Positions 1-13,100 of a stretch of 64,000 nucleotides of DNA are shown one piece after another (the stretch's first letter is position 1; the number at the start of each line of letters is the position of its first letter). The notes below the pieces were generated by a model, which was given only the letters and a program-made list of their open reading frames with translations, was not told the origin of the DNA and searched no databases. A program made the position numbers and the translations under genes. Source of the DNA: Litsea cubeba (lineage: Eukaryota > Streptophyta > Magnoliopsida > Laurales > Lauraceae); contig CM022948.1 in assembly GCA_012931725.1 (NCBI GenBank), forward strand, positions 97,452,858-97,516,857, in the 5' to 3' direction.

Positions 1-1103
1 GTTTTTTTTCAATTCACTGCAGCAATTATTTTGATGAAATATGCACACCCACGCATCAAAACTTTCTGTTTTAAATGGTTACCACCGTGTTCAGGTTGGC
101 ATTTGATGGATATCAGAAGGAAAACTCATCAGGGATGCATTACAACCTGAGACTGCCATATTATAGTAGCCCAAATATCTTCTCTGTCTCTCTTGTCCCG
201 CAGCACAGAAGAGGCCTGCCTTCACGCTGCACAAGATGGGTGGAGGTGTGTGTGAAGTGCTTGGATTAATGATAGGTGGTCCACTCTATGGAATAAGTGC
301 AAATTCGATTGTTTGTGCAGCAAGAGGATTATGTGCTCCATGGATTTATGTTTCCACAAGAGAGAAATCGTGCATCCCTACCCCTCCCATATGAAATTGA
401 AATCCTCTTTATCCAGGATTTTCCTTTTTATCAGGGAAAATGTCTCTCACTCACCATATAACATAACAGTGGGCTGCACTGAAAATAGCAATGATTTTCC
501 TCTCCATCACAGAATCCTTATTGCCCAAACGCACCCTGCAAAACCTTCTTTTTCTTGACTTTCATTTATCGCAGTGGGCTCTAGTATCATGAATACATGT
601 CCTTCATGCATGCCTACCCGTCGCCATTTTGACTATAATCCAGTTGGATTTATCACTAAAAAAAAGAAATTTCATAATAACCCACAATGGGGGTCTTCTG
701 ATCCCACTATTCCCTATGATTTGGCATGCATCCGAGTAGGCCCCACAAGAGAAGTCTCACTAAAATGTGGTGCGATGGCATCATATTTGACTGCATCTCC
801 TCCTTTGTGTGTCTGCATGTGAGTGTGCATATATTAATATACACATTTAGGGTGTTTCCTCACTACCAATGTGTAACGCACTTTTTTTTTTGGTTTTGGT
901 AGGATGGCCACACTGGTTGGTATGCAAGTCTTAAGATCAAGCAAACTTCTGCTCAAACCTTTTACCTTCTCTATGGAGGAGGGGTACCTAACCAATGCAC
1001 CTTAGGTGTGTTGGCAAAGAATAATGTAAATAGAAAATGTAATTCTCCCGTTTGCTTATATTTCTCATGATTTTCTGCAATTGTGACTACTTCTGGCATG
1101 TAG
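1..1103 (+). other. Non-coding stretch upstream of the first visible RBM39-like exon
   Basis: I see no exon with coding similarity here. The RS-rich N-terminal exons expected for an RBM39-like protein are absent, so this is probably intron of that gene, with its 5' end off the left edge. The short ORFs lack codon bias and recognisable domains. Confidence 0.5.
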
Positions 1104-4100
1104 GAGATTCAAAGAAAAGAAAGAAGTGGTAGAGCCTGAAGTTGACCCAGAAAGGGATCAGAGGACCGTATTTGCTTACCAGGTTTAATGGCATGCATTA
1201 TTTATATTTTCCTCCATATCATGGTTTCGCATGAGATTTGCCTTTTCGCCTTTCTATTATTGTGCGTCCTCTTATATCTGACAATATTGGTTGTTTGTGC
1301 ATGTGATCTTGTGAATGTGGCAGATGCCTTTGAAGGCAAATGAGAAAGATGTATATGATTTCTTCTCAAAAGCTGGAAAGGTTAGGGAGATGATGCTACT
1401 ACTTTGTTATGTACTATGGAATATGGACACCTGCATTTGGTATTTTGTGTTCTAGGTTTTAACTGCATCTGTTGATAGTTCATGTTTCATGCATTCGCGG
1501 TTATGGCACTACATTTTCTCACTGTGTAACGCTACCATATATTCATTGCTTATTGCGTTGCTTGAACTTGTTGATCACTCGTTGCAACATCTCTCATAAA
1601 TTGACATTCTTGATGCATGAAATGCTGTTCAAAACTGAACGCATCATTGAGATGTATAATCTTCTTTTGCAATAAACGGTTACCTGCCCTCGGGATGAGG
1701 CGTAGGGCTGTCAAAGGGCCGGACCGGGCCACGCTTGAAGTTGTCCAAGCACCGCCCACAACATATGCTGGCTGGGCCTCGGGTGATGGCTAGGCAATCA
1801 TTTACTATCCAGGAGAAGACTATTTGATGGCATTGGTGAATCTTATCTTTTAATTTGTTCAGTTTAGGACTTGATAGAATGCATTGCTTGAATTCTCATG
1901 AATTAAATACCGAATAGATGGATCCCGTATATAAAACAAAGAAAAAGAAAAAATATATATCATGACATCATGACGTTTAGATTTGTAGGACTTTGTTTTC
2001 TGGGTTGTGACCCATCTAAGAGGTGGTCAATTGGAGTTAAATCTTAATATGTGGCTAAACATTAGACCCAATTACTAAAGAAAATAATTCCATGCTATTA
2101 ATAACCCACGTAAGAATCATGGTTAAATAAACCCACATAAATCCACAAGTTAAACAACTGTAAGTAGATAAATATTAAAAACAAAGGAATCATGCATGGC
2201 TTATGCACATGAAAATCACAAAAGAATCAGATAAAGAATTTATACAAGAATTATATAAGAACCCATAGAAGAATCACATAAGAAATCATATATAAAATTA
2301 ATATAAGAATTATGTAAGAATCCACATAAGAAACACATTAAAATCATGCTCAAATAAACTTACATATTTTCTGAAATAAATCCATATATATTATAAAAAA
2401 AAGAGGGCCGGGCCTATTATTGCCCAAGCCTAACCCTGATATTTAAGGGCTTGCAAAATTTTTGTCCAACCCCGGCCCTTGGGTTTTAAAGAAAAACAGA
2501 AGCCCTCATTTTGCGGTCTTTTTGAGGGCCGGGCGGGGCGGGATAGGCCAGGTACCTCATAGGAGAGCTGATTGACAGCCCTAATGAGGCGTTTTAATTG
2601 TCAACCAATAACATTGTTTGTATTTGATGAGGTGATAGTGTTAGTAAAAGTTGATGAGTGACAATATCTCTCAGTAATTGTATGTTATGCAGTAGCCATT
2701 TCAAGGATCACTTCTTAATTATACATTTATGCATGTTCTTGTTTTCTTTCAGATACATATTTTTGACAGTCCCTACATGGCTTTCAGGTGAGGGACGTGC
2801 GGTTGATAATGGATCGAAACTCCAGGCGATCAAAAGGAGTTGGGTATGTGGGTTCCTTCTAGATACATATTTCACGTGTGTTCTAGCTAAGTATGCCATT
2901 TTGATTTTTTGTTGATTGAAGTTGAGTTGGTTTTCATAAATGTAACAGGAAAGTAAACAAGTTAATGGAAAGGACAGATTGGAATGTTTTTTGCATGCAT
3001 CTTTTTTTCACTTTATGCTTCATGCCTGAAGGTAGATGACGTGGATCTTGGGTTTCTTTTAGTTGGATTGTTGTTTTTCTTAAACATGTTTGAACATTAA
3101 TTCTTCAGCATGTCTGTTTTCTTCTGTTTATTTTTGTGTGGTTCTAGTGAGGATTGAAGGCAAACATATATATGCTTAAGTTAATTATTTTATAAGTCAT
3201 TTTTCCCATATGATTGGACTTGGAATTATGGTTCATCAGCAATCAAAGCTTTGCACTAATGATCTTTGAAAATTTTAGCAATATTTTCTTTAATTTAATT
3301 ACTTCAGTTGGATCTTTATTGAACCATTAAAATAAAATAAAATCTTTATTGAAACATAAAAGCTAATGATAGTTTGGATGCCTTGTCAAGCATGATGATG
3401 TATGCCTTGATACTTCTTTTTTGCCTATGGTTGTGGGAAATGTTCATGCCCCATTCTAGATATTGTGCTTCTTTGCATCTTTAGTAACCTTGCCCGACTG
3501 CCATCCTCTAATTCGTTATAGCTATTCTGCTAAAAGAGAAAGAGCTAAAAGGTCAAGCACATTGAATAAAAGGGGTTAGATTCAAGTACAAGCCAATACA
3601 GCAATAGGGAAGTGTATAATATATTCTGTTGAATCATAAACATGTTCGGAAATATTATTGATGGGACCATAAATAGTAATGTAGGAAAATAGTTTACCCT
3701 TAAATTAGATTAATTTCTAGCAGCCACTCCACCACTCATATTCATACATATATAAATGATATCTCCACTTTTCCTTTGCTTGAAAAGATGAAAAATGTTA
3801 TGGTGTCAAATCATGCAAGTTATTAGAAAAAGAACAGACAAATAAAGCAAAGTCAAGAACTCGTGGGAGCCATAAGGAGGATAATTTCTTGTTTTCTGTT
3901 AGATGTGGGACCCACCTAGGTGTGTTACAAATGTGGTGCCCCTTCTGGGAAATAGCCTGATGCCCCTCATTTTGCCTAATGGTGAGGTGTCCCTCAACAG
4001 AGGACCCACATGTCATTGTCTGCAGAAAGGCAGAGTTACCATTGTCTCCTTTTGCGTATTCTCAGAAACCGTCTGCTATCATCAAATGTCCCAGATTAGT

Positions 4101-7100
4101 GCTTGCGTGCAAGCTCTGTACAACATTATTGCTCATAGGGCATGCTCACAAGCATACATGAAGAAGAAAACAGTTCTCTTTTGCAATGTTCTTATATGCC
4201 ATCTAATATTATTAGGCAACCTTGGTTAGAGCTTGCTTGCCAGCTATGCCACCGACACTTAAAGATAGGCAAGGCATCGTGTCATATCGTATCTGATACT
4301 TAACTTTTTAAATGTAAAATCCGTGCCCCCACCATATCCATGGCGTGTCCCTACCATATCCTTGAGCTATCTGGGTATCATAGCTTGCAAGCTATATATG
4401 GACTGTATGATGTAGCCAGATTGGTGGAAGGATCCACGCAAACGTAGACACCTTCAACCAGCAGAATTACTTAAGGGTTCTTTTCCACAATACATGAGAG
4501 GTCCTTAAATAAGCCGCTTTAGAATCCAAAGAAAGTAATTCCTTATTGCAACTAGATTCCTTACAATCAACATTTGCTCAATCTAGACTCTTAACAAAAT
4601 AGAAACATTAAATTAAAAGGAAGATATTGAAGCAGCTAATTATCCTAATAGAGATATGAAAGGACAAATGATCTATTGCTTTATTTGTCCCATTGACTTT
4701 GCACATGGCTGGATTGGGCCTGTTAGGCCAGCCATGCCTGGGGTTGGGCCAATGGATCTGGCCCTGGCCCATGAGTCTCGGACACACTTGATGCTAGGCC
4801 AACCTGCATCAACTCTCCCCTGCCTGAAAGGACTTGAGTCTGTCCTGAATTTGCTCATAGAAGTCAGTTTTTAAGTCGCTGAAAGTCCATAGTTGTAATC
4901 CACGTAGCATTGAAGAGAAGTATATGCATGTTTTGTTTTAGAAACCTTACTGAAATGAAATGCTTCTGCCATTTAGACCGAAATGAAACAAAATTGGCAA
5001 GCGTGAGATTCAACTTGTAATTGTGATAATTGGCTGCAGGGATTGACTATGGTGGGTCTTGATATTTCAGCATAGACAGCAACGAACTAGGTTAACAGGT
5101 TCACATACTTCATCTGTCCTTCAGAGAGAGTGAGGTTTGGGGATGGGTTTATAGAGGAGCAGCCTGTATGGAGATTGGTAAAAGTGATTGGACCTTTTTT
5201 TTTTTTGGAATTTTCTTTATTATTATTATTATTTGGGGGAGCGGCGGGGTGGGGGCGGTGTTTGAGGGTGGTTGTGACAAGAAATTTGTTCACAATATAG
5301 ATGTAGGTGCATAGAGGGAGGCTAATCTCTCTCTGTTTCCCCACCTCCCACCCTCCCCCCTCTTTTTTCAAGCAACCAGGGTAGAAAAGCAAGCTTGGCC
5401 TCCTTGACAATCAAGGCTAAATGAATTAGACTGTCCTTTTTAGTTTCAATTGAAGGGTTCCCTACAAGTGTCTGGATCAGCGATTGGTTTATGGTGACCT
5501 GGGGTTTTTGTGGGTGTTTTCAGTTTGGGGTTCGTACTACTTGGTGGTTTATGTTGTCTTAGTCTTTTGGTGTGGCAATAACAGTTGCCATTGCAAAAAC
5601 AAATAAATTAATCAATGAGCAAAGAAAAATGTTATGGATGGGGTGGGTTTGAGTCAGGTTGGATTAGCCGAGTAGGGTTTACTATAACTCATACTGATAC
5701 ATATCTTCACCCATTGCAATTCTGAGGATGGACCACTCTGAGTTGTGATTTTAACTTATGCCCTAGTGTACGGCTCAATCTAGTGGTGAATATCACCCAC
5801 TTCCTCTGTCATGGAAGGTGGTTGAGATCCAGTGACTTCTTGTTATGATAAGAAATGGGCCCCACCGAAATTTCACTTTTTTTTTCCTAAATCCCAATTC
5901 ATTTGAATCATTAAAACATTCCTCATCTATATATCCATGAATGTATGTATTTATTTATTTATGTATAAAATACCCCAATTTTTAGGTTATCTGGTATAAT
6001 GTTGAATTATTTTTTCCTGACAATTTCGGTGGTTGCCCCATCTCATATGAACCTTTGGATTTTGTTTTCTGATCTTGCGTCCTATAAATTCGACTGTGAA
6101 CACCTTTAATGGCTGTGCAGGTACATTGAGTTTTATGATGCAATGTCAGTAACCTATGGCAATAGCTCTTTCTGGCCACCAGCTTATGGGCCAGCCTGTG
6201 ATGGTTAAACCTTCTGAGGCGGAAAAGATCTTGTTCAATCTACTGCTTCCGCTGGGGGATCAAGTGGTCTTACAGGACCAGGGGTTGCTAGGAAACTTTA
6301 TGTTGGGAACCTACACTTCAACATGACAGAAGATCAGCTTAGACAGGTGATGCGACTAAAATTACAAGATTATTTTGCGATTGACATTGCTATATCAAGC
6401 TGAACTTATCTGTAGGTTATAATTTCTCTCTTACCAATCAAACATGTGTGCATTTTCTTTCCCTCATTTCTGCAGGTGTCTTCTCATTTGGGTTTCCCAG
6501 TTGAATGATAATGCTCTAAATGCATCTACTTATACATTTGTGTTTTCTGATGCAATTGATAACTCCAAATGAAGCATTCTCATGTGTATTTTTGGTTTTA
6601 AGTATTTCATTTCTTGTACATTGTTTTATAGTTGTAAATCATTAGTCAGAGATTAAAAGATCAGGTAACATAGATATCATGGTCAATTTGACGCAAGATA
6701 GACCCAGTTGGCCAGGCCCACTGGGCTCAATTTAGGGGAACGTCCAGACCATTATCGGGGGACGCCCACTTTAGGAGTATTTAAGTATTTTATTTAATTA
6801 TTTCATGTTTGGATTGTTTTTTTTTTTTTAATTTGAGAATATTGATTTAAGTTGCTTTGTTTTAATCTTGTCAATTGATTGTTTTTAATGGCTGAGATTA
6901 GATATAGGGTTAGTCTTTTCTTATACAAAGCATTGTAATGCCTCTTTGGCTTCTTAGATCTGATTAATGAATAAAAATTGGGGTGTTTCTGCATTCTCTC
7001 CTGTGAAAGACTGAAAGGAATGGTGTGAGGCCATTGGGTGTGAAGCTCTCCCTCAGGTGTGATCCCCCTGCGACTTCATCTTCCCTACCCACCCCATATT

Positions 7101-10100
7101 GATCCCCATTCCACATGACAAGTGCAGTACGAATGTGTGATATAGGTTCTTAGCCTGAATAAATCCATAGTTTAAGAGGACACAATTCGAAAGAAAAAAG
7201 AAAAAAAAGAGACTATTCTTTCCATATGGGGATTGGTAATTGAAAATGGGAGATGTGCTCCAAAAGTTTGGAATAGCAAAGCGAGACCGTTGTCTCCTCC
7301 AATTTTGAGTTCAACCAATCCTCTGATGAAAATATATGAATAAGCTCTCTTTTGTGCTATGCAATGCTTTTCAGAGCAAGGAAGTGACTGGAAAATCTCG
7401 TCGCTTTAAGACATATTGGCGACCTTGTTTTTGTGAATTTCTTCATCAGGCTATTAATCATGTATGATCATATATAAATTGTGTGACGGTTCTTGCCTTC
7501 CAGAGCACGTGCCACATTTTTCTTATTCTTGATGTCCTCTAACTTTAGGTTTATGCAATGTGTTGCACATGGGAGTCCAAAATAAATGCCTTTTTCATCA
7601 ACATCTCTTTGGTTAATTGGTTGTCTTGAAATTGGCGTCATTATCCAGAACAATTTGCACATCATTTGTCTCTCCAACACTCTCCAGTCTCCACAGCTTT
7701 ATCCACAACTCCAAATATGTATTTTGCACTCCATATCACATCAATGGACTTTTCAAAGACGGTCCCATCGAGAGAGTATACCAAAAAGCTTATTATATGT
7801 CTGTATGTGTTTTGCTGCCCTTTTTCCATCCGTTACACAATGGTTACTCCCCTCTCCTCCCATTTATGTGTATGTAGCCACCGTTGTCTTCACCTCTTCA
7901 GCTCTTCTTGCTCAAGTTCTAAATATTTGATACCTATTTCATATGCAAAGGGGCACTGTTATGTTAGGACTTACTGCCGCAGCAACATCATGTATTGTCT
8001 GGAAGGTTGCTTACTGCTTCAAGGCTTATGTTTTTATTAATAATCCACTTCGTAATCATCTAGACTAATGTCTTTTTTGTAGCAACAAAAGCGCCCTTAA
8101 AAGATTTTATGAAATTTAGGCTGTTTGGTTGTCTCCTTCTATGTCCTAGAGGATCAGCTGAACTAGCCACTCTTCCAGGTGTTTGCATCGTATCTCTATC
8201 ATGAGAAATGTTCTCAACATTCACATCCTTCCATTGAGCATGCGGCGAAGTGCCTTGACCATGCCTTTACCCCCAGATGAGCCTCCAGCACTAGAGCTCT
8301 CCTTGCAAGTTGCAACATCAAATTGTTCTGCATAATGCTTTTCTTCTGCCCGATGCTTATGCTAATGCCATTTGCAGATCCTCGTCATCAGAATTAGATA
8401 TAATTTCCTCTCCAAATAGGCAAATTCATTAAATCTAGCATCATAATCTGCTTGTTGCATCTTCTCCTAGCTCTCAACTCTCTGTTGCTTTACATGATTG
8501 ATAAGCGTTTTCATCTCTTCAACGATTTCTTTCGAGACACTTGAACATGTGCATGCTGCTACATTGCCCTGCACATTTGCCAAGTGTCACTTAAATCTTG
8601 TGATGGCCCCATTTAAAATCTTTCTGCAGAATTACACGTGATTTTTAAATGTTTGCCATGAATTGATTCACCATGAATCCACGTGAGATATATCTTGCAC
8701 ACCATCTCATAATTAAGGATGAAGATAAACTTTGATACGTATAGGACCTGCATACATGTCTCTATGAGATTTTTTTTAATAAAAATCCCAACAAATCTGA
8801 AAATAAAAAAAAAATGAAAAGAACCTAAACCATTTGGGATTTGATCTGTAGGAAACATAGATTTACAAGTTAAAAGGCATAAAGATGAGATTTTGTTGGT
8901 CCACTTTGATGAAGATTTTTTTTTTTTTTGTGAAATCTCTAAAAATGAAAAAATAAATAACCAAGAAAAAAAAAACTCAAACCGCTCTGGATTGATTTGT
9001 GGGAAACATGGATATGCAAGTTAGAAGGCAATTGAATGTGATTTGGTCTGCCACTTTGAAAAAAGAATAATTTTTTTTTGAAAAATACTCAAAAAATCTG
9101 AAAATGAATAGCAAATTTTTGTTTTTTAAAATCTCAAACATAGATCTAATAGTTAGAAAGCATTTTCAAGTTAAAAAGATTTCAAAAATTCAAATTTTAC
9201 TAAACAGACAAAATAATTAAAATACCTCAAAGAATGCTAAGAGTTAGAAATATTTAATCATGTGATGAGAACATTATTTCAACATGATTTGTGAAAAAAG
9301 AAGTGATAGAAACAAACAAAAAAATGATGAAAAAAATAAATAAAAAATTCGTACCTTGAGATCGTTCCTTTAGAAGAACATTGCATGCGTACCTTGAGAG
9401 AGAAGAACATTGCATATGGACCTCAATCCTGCGATTTCTTGTATTTTTTTGTGTTCTTTAAGCTTTGAGATGTGAAAGAGGGGTGGAAGGTGCTGGTTGT
9501 GGGTGGAGAAGGGTTGAAAATTGAAATGCCCTAGAAATGACTTTTAATCTGCTTCCTACGTGTGGTCAGCTGGCTGTGACGTATCAGCCAATACATCAAA
9601 TTATTGGCAGATACGGAATTTCCAAAAGCGTCTCAGCCTTGTTCGATACATCGGTAGATATGCTACATCGGTCAATATTTTGATCCTTGATTTGTTCGAT
9701 TCAAGAATTATATGAATTTCTGGAATGGAACTATCCCACATGACGATGACTTGGGGACGTCTTTTGATGTGGATCTTACCATATCATGATTTCGTTTTTT
9801 GGTTGATGGGATGCCATTCTCAAAATGTTGTTTGTAGATTCTAAGGAGTGCCCTTTTGTCTTTTACCCATGTTTTGCCTCATTTCTAGAGTCAGTTTTAT
9901 GATGAAATGATATTGTGATGGAATGAATTCAATGATAAATTGCCACTTCTTGCCACATGGGATGATTCCATTCCTACTAAGATGTCATTTGGCAAGCCTA
10001 CTTTTTGGTTCTATTTGACATAAAACAGATTCCAACCGATGTTTATGTTTTAGACTGTGGAAAAGTTTATGTGAATCTCTGATCGAATCAACTTTAAGAC

Positions 10101-13100
10101 CTTTTGCCACTTTTTAAAAAAGCAACAAAAGGGTAGCTTTTTCAGATGGACATCAATGTCGAAAGCAATCAGATAGTTTTTCTTCATTTATTTATTTTCC
10201 TTTTAACAAGTTTTCCCATATAACTTCTACTATATGACGAGTTTATCTTTGGCCTGTGCTACTTTTACTTATTTGAGGAGTCTGCTCATTTTTTTTTTTA
10301 ATATGACAAGTTTTTTTTTTTAAATACCAAATGGTCTATACATAGAAGGGTTTAATTGAAACGGCTCTATTTCAAACTGATCTTGTTTTACCAGCTTTCA
10401 AACAGATTATAGTTTCCAAACAGGCCCTAATTCCTCAACCAAACCGACCCTTACCTTAAAATCATTATTTCAAATTCCAAAACTGGAACTGCCCCTTGCA
10501 CAATTATGATTGGCAGGCAAATTGTGAATTTTCTTACAACTATGTACGTGCTTTCTACATGTACAATGCGTTGGAGGTCTTTTATACCACCCTTTAGTTT
10601 GATTCATTGCAACTTGAGATAAACTGGTTGCTGTACTTCCTGAATCAACAGTCTAATGTTACATTGGTTGGTTATACTAGTAGCATTGTCTGTGTTTATG
10701 AGCAATCTCACCATTTCACTGTGTCCATTCTGTTATGCCATATGCTTGATTTTCTTAGGTGCATGATGTTTTTTCTACCTTACATAGCATAGGTTTCTGA
10801 AGTTGTTAAAACTTTATGATGCATATTTAGGTGTTTGAACCATTTGGTCCTGTGGAACAAGTGCAACTGCCAACTGATATGGAGACAGGGCAATGCAAAG
10901 GTTTTGGGTTTGTTCAAGTGAGTGTATTCGAGTGACTAGACAAATTCACCTTGGTTGTTTTATGCTAATGTTCTAATGAATTGTTCTCTCTTTTTTTTTC
11001 CTCCTTTTTTCTTCTTATTTTTTAGTTTGCTCACCTGGAACATGCAAAGGCAGCTCAAAGTTTGAATGGGAAATTGGACATTGCTGGTCGAGTCATCAAG
11101 GTAGATGATATTCTATTTGGAATCTTTTATCATTCACCTTAATTGTCTGTTTTCATTATCAATTGATTGTGAATAATCAATAATTGTATGTAGGTTTCAG
11201 CCGTCACAGATCATGTTGGAGTGCCTGATGTTGTAGCAAATGCTGCAGACTTTGATGATGATGATGGAGGTGGTTTGGTAAGTGAAAAGATGCTAGTCTA
11301 TTTAGATATCTGAATTTAGACCTAATTGAAGTTGCGAGATACTGAGGTGATGGATTTGGTTCATGCCGTCTGAATCAGGACAATTGCCATTCTTTCTCAT
11401 GGCAGAACATGTTGGTAACTATGAGTGTATTAGTTGGTTCCCTAGCAATTTCATGTCAAGGGGAAGAAAAAGAAACTTGCTTCGCAGTAATTGTCACATT
11501 CATATTAGAACCAGGGCAACCAGAAGCCATGTGCAATGTAGAGGTGTGATAGAGATGATAAACACTGTGGTTATGATTCTTTACTTTTGTTCCATAATCC
11601 ATAAACTAGTGGTGAAGATAATCAATCGTCGATATAGTCATGTGTCTCATCTAATCTTTGGTCCAACAGATAATGTCATGGTTCGTGCTGATATTTCCAA
11701 CAATCATTAAATATCAGCTATCATTGGAATTCTGTTAAATTTTTCATCATCATGGTGGATTGATCAACTTTAGATTGACACAATTTGCTGCAATAGAAAA
11801 TTGATACAGGGAAAGAATAGACAGCACATAGCTGATCCATAAAAGAAGCTGCTCTCTCTCACCTACACCCTGACCAAGTGGATTTAGCTGTGATGCCTGA
11901 ATACTTCAAAATAAGCAATGCACTGTATCCAATATTTAACTGCTTTTGTAAAATCTCTGTCCCAGCCCTATCTGGGCATCATAGGGATTTAGTTGGCTTT
12001 ATATTTATCTCAAGAGAGAATTTCGACTAAGAACTGGACATAAATAGGTTTGTGGGAACTTTTGATTTGGGAACTGGATGCAAACCAATCATGGACGAGG
12101 GAGGATTTTCTCACCATATATTAGAAGTTGGCCAAATACTTGATGATTGTAACCATTGGTTTTAGAGATTGAGATTGATTTGGTTCCCTTAAAATCATCA
12201 GATTGTTATGGTGTGACCTTCTAATCCCTTCCTACTGTGATTGGCATGCATACAGGTCGGCTCCACATTTAGGGCTTGCACGAATCCTTTTGCAGCTGGT
12301 CCTTGATATTTTAACTCTTTATCTTAATGCTTGAGCTTGATAGTCTTGCATGCTCTTTTCCCCCCATAAGCATTAGCTAGTGTGCCACACTGCTGCATTT
12401 GGAGCGACTCCAGTCCTATCCACTTGCATTCTTTCCGATAAAAAAATAAAAACTTGCATTCTTATTTGCATACCCAAATAGAAGCATGCTTGGGCCGAGG
12501 AAAGCTGTGTACTTCATTTCATTTCTTGAATGAGAGCAGAATTCATGAGCATTGTGATGCAACATGAAACCTAGCATTGGTTCTTTTTGCAAATTTGTGT
12601 GCATCTGGTTGATTTTGAATGGTTGCAGCACTGTAGTTCATACTCATGTTTTAACATGTATTGTTCTTCATGTTTAGATGTATCTCTGAAATCTTATATT
12701 TTTTGGTTCCTTTTATGCAGTCCCTAAATGCTCGTTCCAGAGCGATGCTCATGCAAAAATTGGATCGCACCGGCATTGCCACAAGGTTTGTATTTTTATG
12801 ATAATTTTCATTTTGCTTTGCAGACTGTAGTAATCATCACACATGCTGAAATATATGGCCATGTTTTGCAGTATAGCAGGGTCCCTTGGGGTACCTGTGA
12901 TTAATGGCCCCCCTCCAAATCAGCAGGCTGTTGGCCTCCCCGTCAATGGACAAGCTGCACTAGCTGCTTCAGCTCTTCCAGCCCTGGTTGCCACATCCTC
13001 TGGTTCTGAACCTGTTGGGGATCCCAGCGAGTGCTTACTGTTAAAGAACATGTTTGATCCAAACACTGAGGTTTGTGCTTCTCTTATTTTATTTTGCGCT

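Noticed and set aside
11363..11710. 115-codon ORF in the RBM39-like gene
   Set aside because: Falls wholly inside an intron with clean flanking exons and matches no family I know.
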